Of a stretch of 52,689 bases of DNA, positions 7,604 to 15,107 are shown piece by piece. Where the stretch lies: positions 1 to 52,689 of the forward strand of contig CAMBPQ010000016.1 of NCBI GenBank assembly GCA_945869735.1, in the 5' to 3' direction. The position numbers were made by a program, and so were the translations under genes. Origin of the DNA: Planctomicrobium piriforme (GTDB lineage Bacteria > Planctomycetota > Planctomycetia > Pirellulales > UBA1268). Each line of letters begins with the position of its first letter. Within the stretch, counting starts at the first letter, position 1. Under the pieces are notes generated by a model. That model made no database searches. It worked only from the letters and a program-made list of their open reading frames with translations, and had not been told where the DNA came from.

Positions 7604-9118
7604 ATGCCCGACCACGCCATCAGCCCTACCCGAGCCGAGGACTATCCCGAGTGGTATCAGCAGGTCGTCAAGGCGGCCGATCTCGCGGAGCAATCACCTG
7701 TTCGCGGCTGCATGGTGATCAAGCCCCACGGCTACGCCATCTGGGAGCGGATGCAGACGATCCTCGATCGGATGTTCAAGGCGACGGGCCATCAAAACGC
7801 CTACTTCCCCCTGTTCATCCCGCTCTCGTACCTCGAGCAGGAGGCGAAGCACGTCGAGGGCTTCGCGAAGGAGTGTGCGGTGGTCACGCATCACCGGCTG
7901 GAACTCGGGCCTGACGGCAAGCTGATCCCCACGGGAAAACTTGAGGAGCCGCTCGTGGTGCGGCCGACGAGTGAGACGATCATCGGCGCGATGTATGCCA
8001 AGTGGATTCAGTCGTGGCGGGATCTGCCGATGCTGATCAACCAGTGGGCCAATGTCGTCCGCTGGGAGATGCGGCCGCGGGTCTTCCTGCGAACGTCCGA
8101 GTTTCTCTGGCAGGAGGGGCACACGGCGCATGCCACGAGCGAGGAGGCCGTCGAGGAGACGCTCCGCATGCTCGATGTCTACGCCACGTTCGCCGAACGC
8201 GATCTCGCGATGCCGGTGGTGAAGGGTCCGAAGACCGCAGCCGAACGGTTTCCCGGAGCAGTCGATACCTACTCCATCGAGGCGATGATGCAGGACGGCA
8301 AGGCCCTCCAGGCGGGCACGTCCCACTTCCTCGGTCAGAACTTCGCCCGTGGCCAGAACATCAAGTTTGCGAGCACGAGCGGGGCGGAGGAGTTTTGCTG
8401 GACGACGTCGTGGGGCGTGTCAACGCGACTCGTCGGGGCCGTGATTATGACCCACTCTGACGACGACGGCCTCGTGCTGCCGCCGCGGATCGCCCCGCAC
8501 CAGATCGTGCTGCTGCCGATCCACCGCACCGACGAGGAGAAGGCGGCGGTCATGGAGGCCTGCCGGAAGCTCGAGGCGGAGTTGTCGGCGGCGACGTTCG
8601 GCGGCGAGCCGATCCGCGCAAAGATCGACGCCCGCGACATGCGGGGCGGCGACAAGGTCTGGCAGCACATCAAGCAGGGCGTGCCGGTGCGCGTGGAGAT
8701 CGGCCCCCGTGATCTAGCGGCCGGTGCCGGGAGCATGACGCGGCGCGATCGTGGACCGAAGGAGCGGGTGGCGGTGCCGCTCGCGGAGTTTGCCTCGCGG
8801 GCTCCGACGCTGCTCGAGGAGATCCAGCAGGGGCTCTTCGAGCGGGCGAAGGCCTTCCGCGCCGAGCGGACGGTCCGGCTCGATTCAGCCGCGGATGTAC
8901 ACGTGTTCTTCGGGGCAGGGGAGGGGCCTGGCGAGGGCTCGGCTCGGGGCGGCTTCGCCCACGTACACGTCGCCGATGACCCGGCGGTGGCGGCCGCCTT
9001 CGACCCGCTGAAGGTGACCGTGCGGTGTGTGCCGATGGAGGGTAACGACGAACCGGGCACGTGCGTGGTGACCGGCAAGCCGGTGCCGCGAAGAAGCGTG
9101 CTGGCGCGGTCGTATTAG
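7604..9118 (+). CDS. proS: Prolyl-tRNA synthetase (archaeal/eukaryotic-like, type 3)
   Basis: A 504-residue class II synthetase that charges tRNA-Pro. Motif 2 is around VRWEMRPRVFLRTSEFLWQEG, TSE in RPTSETIIG is the proline-pocket signature, and the anticodon-binding domain follows near residue 300. There is no YbaK-type editing insertion of the kind found in the long bacterial form. The length and the C-terminal extension ending in Tyr mark the archaeal/eukaryotic-like (ProS3) class. The ATG at 7604 has GGAG upstream and begins the conserved N-terminus. Confidence 0.95.
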   Translation: MPDHAISPTRAEDYPEWYQQVVKAADLAEQSPVRGCMVIKPHGYAIWERMQTILDRMFKATGHQNAYFPLFIPLSYLEQEAKHVEGFAKECAVVTHHRLELGPDGKLIPTGKLEEPLVVRPTSETIIGAMYAKWIQSWRDLPMLINQWANVVRWEMRPRVFLRTSEFLWQEGHTAHATSEEAVEETLRMLDVYATFAERDLAMPVVKGPKTAAERFPGAVDTYSIEAMMQDGKALQAGTSHFLGQNFARGQNIKFASTSGAEEFCWTTSWGVSTRLVGAVIMTHSDDDGLVLPPRIAPHQIVLLPIHRTDEEKAAVMEACRKLEAELSAATFGGEPIRAKIDARDMRGGDKVWQHIKQGVPVRVEIGPRDLAAGAGSMTRRDRGPKERVAVPLAEFASRAPTLLEEIQQGLFERAKAFRAERTVRLDSAADVHVFFGAGEGPGEGSARGGFAHVHVADDPAVAAAFDPLKVTVRCVPMEGNDEPGTCVVTGKPVPRRSVLARSY

Positions 9119-9145
9119 CGCGCATGCCGATGACGTGAGGCGCGA
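9119..9145. other. Start of the proS-DUF1573 intergenic gap
   Basis: Short stretch between the proS stop and the repeat block. The whole gap (9119-9463, 345 bp) is dominated by repeat family 1; nothing else was recognised apart from the last 70 bp, which must hold the start region of the DUF1573 gene. Confidence 0.4.
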
Positions 9146-9394
9146 CGACCGCCTCGAGGCCGCCCGCATCCCCCGCGCTTGCGCTTGGGGCTTCTTGGGG
9201 AGCGGCATGGCTCACGGATGATCGAAACGCTTTCCGATCGTGAGGAGCCGGGGGTGGCACGCGCAGACGCCGGGGAATGTTTGCGACTCACGAGCGACGC
9301 CCCGTCGGCCAAACCGGCATCCTGTAGCAAAATCCCCCGGCGGCGAGCATGCCACCGCCGGCGAACCATTCCGGCACCGTCTCGAGGCCGGCCC
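9146..9394 (+). repeat. Interspersed repeat family 1, copy C (two partial units)
   Basis: Plus-oriented copy just after proS. A short remnant (about 9146-9196) carries the hairpin CCCCGCGCTTGCGCTTGGGG followed by CTTCTTG. A nearly full unit without its own hairpin follows (about 9215-9394), with GGATGATCGAAACG, CGATCGTGAGGAGCC, TTTGCGACTCACGAGCG and GCAAAATCCCCC. The order (hairpin of one unit, about 20-bp spacer, body of the next) mirrors the tandem at 5603-5938, so this block looks like a decayed tandem of two units. Confidence 0.82.
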
Positions 9395-9463
9395 GGTAGA
9401 CTGTCGCGACGGTGGCTTCGGGTGGCCGTCCGGTTCGATGTCGCGAGCAGGACTGGTGCTGTC

Positions 9464-10657
9464 ATGGCGATGAACGGTCTCGGTGCATGGCGGGTCGCTG
9501 CGGCGGCGCTGGTGGCTGGAACCGCCGTCGGCGGGGCAGGGGCCATGCTCAAGCATGCGACACCATGGCGTGTGGGCGATGTACGCGTGGTCGACGGGGA
9601 TGCGACCGGTCCTGCGCCGCGGGCCGAAACCCTGGAGACGCGGCACGAGTTTGGCACCGTCGGCGTCGGCGCCACCGGCTCCCACGAGTTCACAGTGCGG
9701 AACATCGGCGCCGCGCCGCTCACGCTTAGCCGTGGCGCCACGAGCTGCACCTGCACGGTCAGCGATTTCGAGACTGCCGAGGGAGGCTCTCCCGATGCCC
9801 GCAAGGTGGTGCCGCCTGGCGCAAGCACAAGAATCAAGGTGCAGTGGCGGGGCAAGGGTGACGGCGGCCCCTTCCGCCAGCAGGCCACAATCCTCACCGA
9901 TGACCCTCGCCGTCCGGAACTCGTGTTCGTCGTCGATGGAATGGTCGTGCCGACCTGGAAGGCATTGCCCGACGCGGTCTTTCTCCCCCGGGTCTCGGCA
10001 TCGACCGGCGACAGGGGGACGGCCGACATCTTCACCTACGGGACGTCGGCACCGAGTGTCACAGAGGTGGTTCTTGACGAGCCCCAAGTTGCCCATCTTT
10101 TCTCGCTCTCCACGGAGCCGCTCGATCCGGCCACGATCGCGGCGGAACAGGGGGCGACCGGCGGATTCCGGCTCGTGGTCGACGCAAAGCCCGGATTGCC
10201 GCTGGGGCCGCTGAAGCGGCTGGTTCGGGTGGTGTTTCAGACGCCGGACGAGGTGACGGCCGAAATTCCCCTCGCGGGAATGGTCGGGGGTGACCTTGTC
10301 ATGGCGGGCCCGGGATGGGATTCCTCTCGGCAAGCGCTCCTACTGGGAACGGTCTCCGGCAAGGCGGGCCTACGCACGAGGGTGTTTCTCACGGCCAAGG
10401 GTCCGCATCGCAAGAGCGTGCGGCCGACGGTCCGGGAGGTGGTTCCCGATTCGCTTCAGGTGACGGTCGGCGAAGGTCGGCCGATCGGCGCCGGGGGCGT
10501 CGTGCGGATACCAGTGGATATAGTTATTCCGGCGGGCAGCCGGGCAGCCAACCACCTCTGCTCCCAGCAGGGGCCGGCGGGCAGGATTGTGTTGGATACC
10601 GGCCACCCCGAGTCGCCGGAGTTTACGATCCCGGTTTGCGTCGCCGTCGGGCCCTGA
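9464..10657 (+). CDS. Secreted DUF1573-domain protein
   Basis: A 397-residue protein with an N-terminal hydrophobic segment (about 9-29), then an Ig-like DUF1573 domain. The hallmark is a stretch reading HEFGTVGVGATGSHEFTVRN followed by ATSCTCTVSDF, which contains the conserved Cys pair. The C-terminal half appears to hold further beta-sandwich domains. DUF1573 proteins are abundant and extracytoplasmic in planctomycetes, with unknown role. It lies 14 bp before the tetrahaem protein gene, so the two are probably co-transcribed and act in the same compartment. The ATG at 9464 was chosen because the upstream frame runs through repeat DNA. Confidence 0.82.
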   Translation: MAMNGLGAWRVAAAALVAGTAVGGAGAMLKHATPWRVGDVRVVDGDATGPAPRAETLETRHEFGTVGVGATGSHEFTVRNIGAAPLTLSRGATSCTCTVSDFETAEGGSPDARKVVPPGASTRIKVQWRGKGDGGPFRQQATILTDDPRRPELVFVVDGMVVPTWKALPDAVFLPRVSASTGDRGTADIFTYGTSAPSVTEVVLDEPQVAHLFSLSTEPLDPATIAAEQGATGGFRLVVDAKPGLPLGPLKRLVRVVFQTPDEVTAEIPLAGMVGGDLVMAGPGWDSSRQALLLGTVSGKAGLRTRVFLTAKGPHRKSVRPTVREVVPDSLQVTVGEGRPIGAGGVVRIPVDIVIPAGSRAANHLCSQQGPAGRIVLDTGHPESPEFTIPVCVAVGP

Positions 10658-10671
10658 ACACGAACCCACCC

Positions 10672-12240
10672 ATGAATCACGAGATCCTCCGCCGGTCGCT
10701 TCCGGCCACGTGCGTTGCAGCCGCGCTGACACTGGCCTGCCTCGCCGCCGCCCCCGACCGTGGCGTTGATGTCGCTGACGCGGTCGTGGAGACCTTTCGC
10801 CAGCGCAACGGGACGATCTTCAAGGACTGGCCCATGCCTCAGGCGGTGGTCGTGGTCACCGGCGAACTCGACGGCTACATCGAGCCCTGCGGCTGCACCG
10901 GCAAGGAGAACCAAAAGGGTGGCCTGAGTCGCCGCCAAAACTTCCTCCGCGCCCTGTCGGCCGCAGGCTGGCCATTCGCGGCGGTGGACGTCGGCAACCA
11001 GGTGAAGCGTTTTGGCCGTCAGACGGAGGCGAAGTTTCAGTCCATCGTCGATGGTCTGCGGGCCATGCAGTATGCGGCCGTGGGCTTCGGCCCGGGCGAC
11101 CTGCGGTTGCCGGCCGAGGAACTCGTCGCCGGCGTGGCGGCCGTGGGCGATCAGCCGACGCCGTTTTTAAGCGCGAACGTGGGCTTGCTCGGCCTCGATG
11201 CCAACATCACGCCAAAGTTTCGTGTTGTCGAGATCGGCGGCCTGAAGATCGGGATCACGAGCGTGCTCGGCGACAAGGAAATCGAGCGCATAAAAAACTC
11301 CGACGTCGAGTTTGTCCCGGCTGTCGAGGCTCTCGCCAAGGTCGCACCCGAACTGGTCAAGGCGGGCTGCGACCACCAGATTCTGCTCTCGTTTTCGTCA
11401 CCCGAGGAAACAAAGTCGCTGGCTGCAAAGTATCCGCAGTTCGACGTCGTGGTGACGGCGGGCGGTGCGGATGAACCGCCGCTCGAGCTTCCCTCGCTGC
11501 CCGGGGGAGCGAAGTTCGTGGAACTCGGCCACAAGGGGATGTTCGCGGTCGTGATTGGATTTTTCTCAGGCAAGGCGTCGCCGGTCCGCGGTCAGCGGGT
11601 GCCGCTCGACGCTCGGTGGGGCGAATCGAAGGACATGATCGACCTGCTCGGGACGTACCAGCAGAAACTCGAGACGCTCGGGCTGGAGGGACTCGGCCTC
11701 GTGCCGATCCGTCATCCCTCGGGCCGACGGTTCGCCGGCAGTGAGGCCTGCGCCGAGTGCCATCAGCATGCCTACGACATTTGGAAGGACACACCGCACG
11801 CGACCGCGCTGACGACGCTTGAGGAGCAGCGGCCCCGGCGCGACGGCGATCCGGAGTGCCTGTCGTGCCACGTCGTGGGCTGGGCGCCGCAACGGTTTGA
11901 GCCCTTCGAGGGAGGCTTCGCCGGCATGAGGACGACGCCGCAACTCTCTCACCAAGGCTGCGAGAATTGCCACGGTCCGGCCGCCGCCCATACCGCCGTC
12001 GAGCGGGGCGATGTCCGCGCCAGCGTGGCCGAGCGGGACCGGCTGCGTCGGGAGCTCGTGCTCACGCTCGCCACCCCCGAGGGGAAGCAGAAGGCGGTCA
12101 ACAACTGCCTGGAGTGCCACGACCTCGACAACAGCCCGCAGTTCGACTTCGACGACTATTGGCCGCAGGTCGAGCACAACGACCCGGAGCAGGGCGACGC
12201 CACGAAGGCGGCGGAACCTGTCGCCGTTGCGACACCGTAG
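10672..12240 (+). CDS. Secreted metallophosphatase-like / tetrahaem cytochrome c554-like protein
   Basis: A 522-residue exported protein with a signal peptide (about 1-26, ending AAA). Residues about 55-340 resemble the N-terminal metallophosphoesterase domain of 5'-nucleotidase/SoxB-type enzymes (EPCGCTGKENQKGGLSRR, DVGNQ, FGPGDLRL), but the usual Asp-x-His metal ligands are not evident, since TGELDGY occupies that place. Residues about 355-490 form a c554-like haem domain with four CXXCH sites at C360, C396, C430 and C479. It probably carries electrons in the periplasm; the substrate is unknown. The tail is acidic. It lies 14 bp after the DUF1573 gene. Confidence 0.78.
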   Translation: MNHEILRRSLPATCVAAALTLACLAAAPDRGVDVADAVVETFRQRNGTIFKDWPMPQAVVVVTGELDGYIEPCGCTGKENQKGGLSRRQNFLRALSAAGWPFAAVDVGNQVKRFGRQTEAKFQSIVDGLRAMQYAAVGFGPGDLRLPAEELVAGVAAVGDQPTPFLSANVGLLGLDANITPKFRVVEIGGLKIGITSVLGDKEIERIKNSDVEFVPAVEALAKVAPELVKAGCDHQILLSFSSPEETKSLAAKYPQFDVVVTAGGADEPPLELPSLPGGAKFVELGHKGMFAVVIGFFSGKASPVRGQRVPLDARWGESKDMIDLLGTYQQKLETLGLEGLGLVPIRHPSGRRFAGSEACAECHQHAYDIWKDTPHATALTTLEEQRPRRDGDPECLSCHVVGWAPQRFEPFEGGFAGMRTTPQLSHQGCENCHGPAAAHTAVERGDVRASVAERDRLRRELVLTLATPEGKQKAVNNCLECHDLDNSPQFDFDDYWPQVEHNDPEQGDATKAAEPVAVATP

Positions 12241-12256
12241 CGGGCCGAGGCGAGGG

Positions 12257-12465
12257 CGTCTTCCCCGCGCTCGCGCTTGGGGCTTCCTGAAACGGAGGCG
12301 TTGCCGTCCGGATGATCGAAACGATTCCTGATCGTGAGGAGCAGGGGGTGGCACCCGCAGACGCCGGGGAATCTTTGCGACTCACGAGCAACGCCCCGAC
12401 GGCCAAGCGAGCATCCTGGAGCAAAATCCCCCGGCGCCGAGCAGGTCACCGCCGGCGAACCAGCG
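12257..12465 (+). repeat. Interspersed repeat family 1, copy D
   Basis: Begins 17 bp after the stop of the tetrahaem gene and in its orientation. The hairpin CCCCGCGCTCGCGCTTGGGG plus CTTCCTGA (12257-12290) is followed after a spacer by a nearly complete body (12308-12465) with GGATGATCGAAACG, TTTGCGACTCACGAGC and GGAGCAAAATCCCCC. It fills most of the 284-bp gap to yebC, whose stop faces it. Confidence 0.85.
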
Positions 12466-12524
12466 CGGTATCAACTCAACGGCAGCCGTACGGCTCCCGC
12501 CGTTGCGCTTCCTGGCGGAAAGCG

Positions 12525-13274
12525 CTACCCTAACTGGGCCATGGCCTCGTCGGGAATGTTGAAGTTGGCCGACACGCTCTGGACGTCGTCGTGGTCGTCG
12601 AGCCGCTCTACGAGATCAAGTACCCTGCGGGCCGTGTCGACATCCTCGACGTCGACCGTGTTGGTCGGGATGCGAACGATCTCATTCGTTTCGACCGTGA
12701 GGCCGGCCTTGTTCAGCGCGTCGACGACCACGGCCATCGTCGACGGTTCGCAGGTCACCTCCCAGCGGTCGCCCGCGAGTTTGACGTCGTCGGCGCCCGC
12801 TTCGATTGCGACACCCATGAGTTTGTCCTCATCGCAGGCAGCCTGTGGTAGCCGGACGAGGCCCTTTCGCTCGAAAAGGTAGGCCACGCAGCCCGTGCCG
12901 CCGAGTTTGCCCCCAGCGAGTTCGAAGATTTTGCGGATCTCGGGGGCGGTGCGGTTCTTGTTGTCGGTAAGGATCTCGCACAGCACCGCCACGCCGCCCA
13001 TGCCGTAGCCCTCGTAGAGCGACTCCTCGAGGTCGCCCCCCTTGAACTCGCCGATGCCGGTCTTGATCGCTCGTTGGATGTTGTCCTTGGGCATGCTCAC
13101 GGCCTTCGCCGCGTCGATCGCGTACCGGAGCCGAAGGTTGGCGTCGGGATCGGCGCCGCCGTGCTTGGCAGCCACGATGATCGCCTTAGCAAGCTTGCTC
13201 CAAAGCTTGCCCCGCTTGGCGTCGATCAGCGACTTCTTACGGGAGATGTTTGCCCAGTGGGAATGTCCTGCCAC
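12525..13274 (-). CDS. YebC/PmpR family protein
   Basis: A 249-residue member of the YebC/TACO1 family, recognised by the invariant N-terminus MAGHSHWANI with KRGKLWSKLAK, then the YEGYGMGGVA and NKNRTAPEIR motifs. Annotated in many genomes as a transcriptional regulator; recent work on the family links it to translation of difficult, proline-rich stretches. Length is normal. It sits alone, after the nusA-infB-rbfA group on the same strand, with a 28-bp tandem repeat upstream of its start. Confidence 0.94.
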   Translation of the reverse strand: MAGHSHWANISRKKSLIDAKRGKLWSKLAKAIIVAAKHGGADPDANLRLRYAIDAAKAVSMPKDNIQRAIKTGIGEFKGGDLEESLYEGYGMGGVAVLCEILTDNKNRTAPEIRKIFELAGGKLGGTGCVAYLFERKGLVRLPQAACDEDKLMGVAIEAGADDVKLAGDRWEVTCEPSTMAVVVDALNKAGLTVETNEIVRIPTNTVDVEDVDTARRVLDLVERLDDHDDVQSVSANFNIPDEAMAQLG

Positions 13275-13313
13275 TCGTGATCCTCCGCTGAAACTCGTGT
13301 AACCAGCGATCCT

Positions 13314-13397
13314 TCTCGAGGCGGCGGCCCGACTTATCTAATCTCGAGGCTACGGCCCGACTTGTCTAATCTCGAGGCTGGGGCCCGACTGGTTCAA
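13314..13397. repeat. 28-bp tandem repeat, three copies
   Basis: Three back-to-back 28-bp units at 13314-13341, 13342-13369 and 13370-13397. The unit reads TCTCGAGG then GGCCCGACTTGTCTAA with a variable middle; the third is the most diverged. It occupies the gap upstream of yebC and downstream of the EndoIII-fold gene. No spacers separate the units, so it is not a CRISPR array. Confidence 0.9.
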
Positions 13398-13419
13398 GAG
13401 GACCGGCCGTGGGCCTCGG

Positions 13420-14703
13420 CTACCTCGGCTTCCGTTTGCTGAGTTGGGACGAATGGTGGTCGCCCTTCGTTTCTGGTCGTTTGTCGGTCGCGGGCTTCGA
13501 CGGCTTGGCCGACTCAGGTGGCTTCTTCGCAGCCGGCTTCTCGGACTCGGGGGCAGGAGCCATGTGCGGCTTGATCGTCAACGGTTTGCCGACGTTGGGC
13601 TTCACCACGAACGGCTTCGGTCCGGGTTTGCCGTCGGCCGTCTTCTTGGGGCCTGAGCCAGCCGGCGGCATCGGCGTCTTGCCGGCGGGACGCGCGGCCG
13701 CTTGGGGGCCGGCGGGCCTGTGTTCCTCGGCAGCCAGTCTGGCGGCCTCGGCGGCCCGCAGGCCTTCCTTGCCTGCCGGGGGCGGCGGCGGAACCGGCGC
13801 GGGGAGCGGTTCACCCCGTTTGGGCATCCGGTCCTTGAGAGCCGATGGATTCACCGCTTGCACGATCTTCTTCACGGTCGCCCCGTGGAGATTGGTGAGC
13901 ACGTCGATGCCGAACTGGTGAAGTTGGGTGCTGAACTCGATCCCGGCCTTCTTGCCGATCAGTCGCTCGAGGCCGGCCACCTTTCCGGAATCATATTCCT
14001 GCCGTGTGATCATCCCGCAGACATAAAGGGCCCCGAGTGCACCTTTGTCGAGCGGGATCGCGTGGCCACCCAGTGCTGTTGTGGTGATGTATTGCACGAC
14101 GAAAGGCGGAATGCCGTGGATGTGCTCGAGGGTCTTGAGGCCATGGGCGAGCGAGTGCTTCTTCGCATGCTCGAGCGAGAAGTTGTAGGTCGACTCAAAC
14201 ACGCCCTGCAGCACGCGGCGCAGCGAGAGGGCGGCGTGGGCCGGGTCGGGCAGGTCGTGGAGCATCTCCGCCAGTTCGGCGACGGTGGTCACCCGAATCT
14301 CGTTGAGATCGAACGATGCTTCGATCAGCCGTGAGAAGGCTTTTTCAGCGACATCGGCCGGAGCGTTCTCGAGGCAGCAGGCGATCAGCACCTGGTCGAG
14401 GAGCGGCCGGCTCGTGTTCGGGGTGAACGGCTTGTAGTGGGCCTTAAGCGCCTTGGCAAGTTTGGGGACGAGTTGCCCGCGTGGCGGAATCTTTTCCACC
14501 ACCGGCTTCGGGGCGGGCTTCGGCGCGACTGGGGCAGGTTTGGGAACCGGCTTGCCAGTCGCCGCTTTGGAAGCGGGATTGCCAGTCGCCGCTTTGGAAG
14601 CGGGATTGCCAGTCGCCGCTTTGGAAGCGGGATTGGGTGAGGGTTTCTTCGGGTTTCCGGCCGGCTTCTTGCCGCCGGACGATGGTCGCTTCGGTGCGGT
14701 CAT
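13420..14703 (-). CDS. Helix-hairpin-helix (endonuclease III-fold) protein with low-complexity tails
   Basis: A 427-residue protein. The N-terminal tail (1-75) is Lys/Pro/Ala-rich and contains three identical copies of NPASKAATG (24-50). The core (about 80-285) resembles the HhH-GPD/endonuclease III fold: LLDQVLIACCLENAP, a helix-hairpin-helix around residues 193-210 and IPLD (216-219) where EndoIII has its catalytic Asp. The catalytic Lys of EndoIII (in GVGRKTA) is replaced (HGIPPFVV), and no four-Cys iron-sulfur cluster loop is present. The C-terminal 140 residues are Pro/Lys-rich. The start ATG overlaps the rbfA stop (ATGA), placing it in the nusA-infB-rbfA operon. Probably a nucleic-acid-binding, non-glycosylase role. 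Confidence 0.72.
   Translation of the reverse strand: MTAPKRPSSGGKKPAGNPKKPSPNPASKAATGNPASKAATGNPASKAATGKPVPKPAPVAPKPAPKPVVEKIPPRGQLVPKLAKALKAHYKPFTPNTSRPLLDQVLIACCLENAPADVAEKAFSRLIEASFDLNEIRVTTVAELAEMLHDLPDPAHAALSLRRVLQGVFESTYNFSLEHAKKHSLAHGLKTLEHIHGIPPFVVQYITTTALGGHAIPLDKGALGALYVCGMITRQEYDSGKVAGLERLIGKKAGIEFSTQLHQFGIDVLTNLHGATVKKIVQAVNPSALKDRMPKRGEPLPAPVPPPPPAGKEGLRAAEAARLAAEEHRPAGPQAAARPAGKTPMPPAGSGPKKTADGKPGPKPFVVKPNVGKPLTIKPHMAPAPESEKPAAKKPPESAKPSKPATDKRPETKGDHHSSQLSKRKPR
14554..14634 (-). repeat. 27-bp in-frame tandem repeat, three copies
   Basis: Three 27-bp units inside the EndoIII-fold gene encode NPASKAATG three times. The copies are almost identical at nucleotide level (GCCAGTCGCCGCTTTGGAAG on the plus strand), so this expansion is recent and the copy number could vary between strains. 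Confidence 0.92.
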
Positions 14704-15107
14704 GCGTCGTCCTGTGGGTGCTCCCCGGAATGATCGTCTGGCTGATGGTGGTCGGTCGCCGTCGCTGTCGGCAGTACTTCACTGAGCATGCGGGCGATCT
14801 CGATCGACTTCTTGACGCCGCCGTCCAACTCGAACCGCAGTCGCGGCGTGTATCGTGTCTCGATCCGGTCGGCAATCTTCGACTGGAGAAATCCCGCCGA
14901 GCGGCCCAATCCCTGGAGGGCCAGTTTTTCTCGGGCCGGACCGCCCATGATCGAGACGTGCACAGTGGCAGACCGCATGTCGGGGGCCATTTCCACCCCC
15001 GTGACGGTCACGTCGCGGACCCGCGGGTCGCGCACCTCGGTGAGGATGGCCATGCTGACCACCTCCCGAACCGCCTCGGCAGCCTTCAGGAGTCGTCGAG
15101 TGCTCAC
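14700..15107 (-). CDS. rbfA: Ribosome-binding factor A
   Basis: A 135-residue KH-like 30S maturation factor. The family pattern is plain: RRLLKAAEAVREVVSMAI, LTEVRDPRV, VTVTGVEMAPDM and a later LRFELD strand. A GTG start at 15107 overlaps the infB stop by 4 nt (GTGA) and gives the usual N-terminus; the longer open frame would overlap infB. The stop overlaps the next start by 4 nt, so translation of infB, rbfA and the EndoIII-fold gene is coupled. Confidence 0.92.
   Translation of the reverse strand: MSTRRLLKAAEAVREVVSMAILTEVRDPRVRDVTVTGVEMAPDMRSATVHVSIMGGPAREKLALQGLGRSAGFLQSKIADRIETRYTPRLRFELDGGVKKSIEIARMLSEVLPTATATDHHQPDDHSGEHPQDDA

Noticed and set aside
13314-13397. Possible CRISPR array (three 28-bp repeats)
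   Set aside because: Units are directly adjacent without spacers, and no cas genes are in the window.
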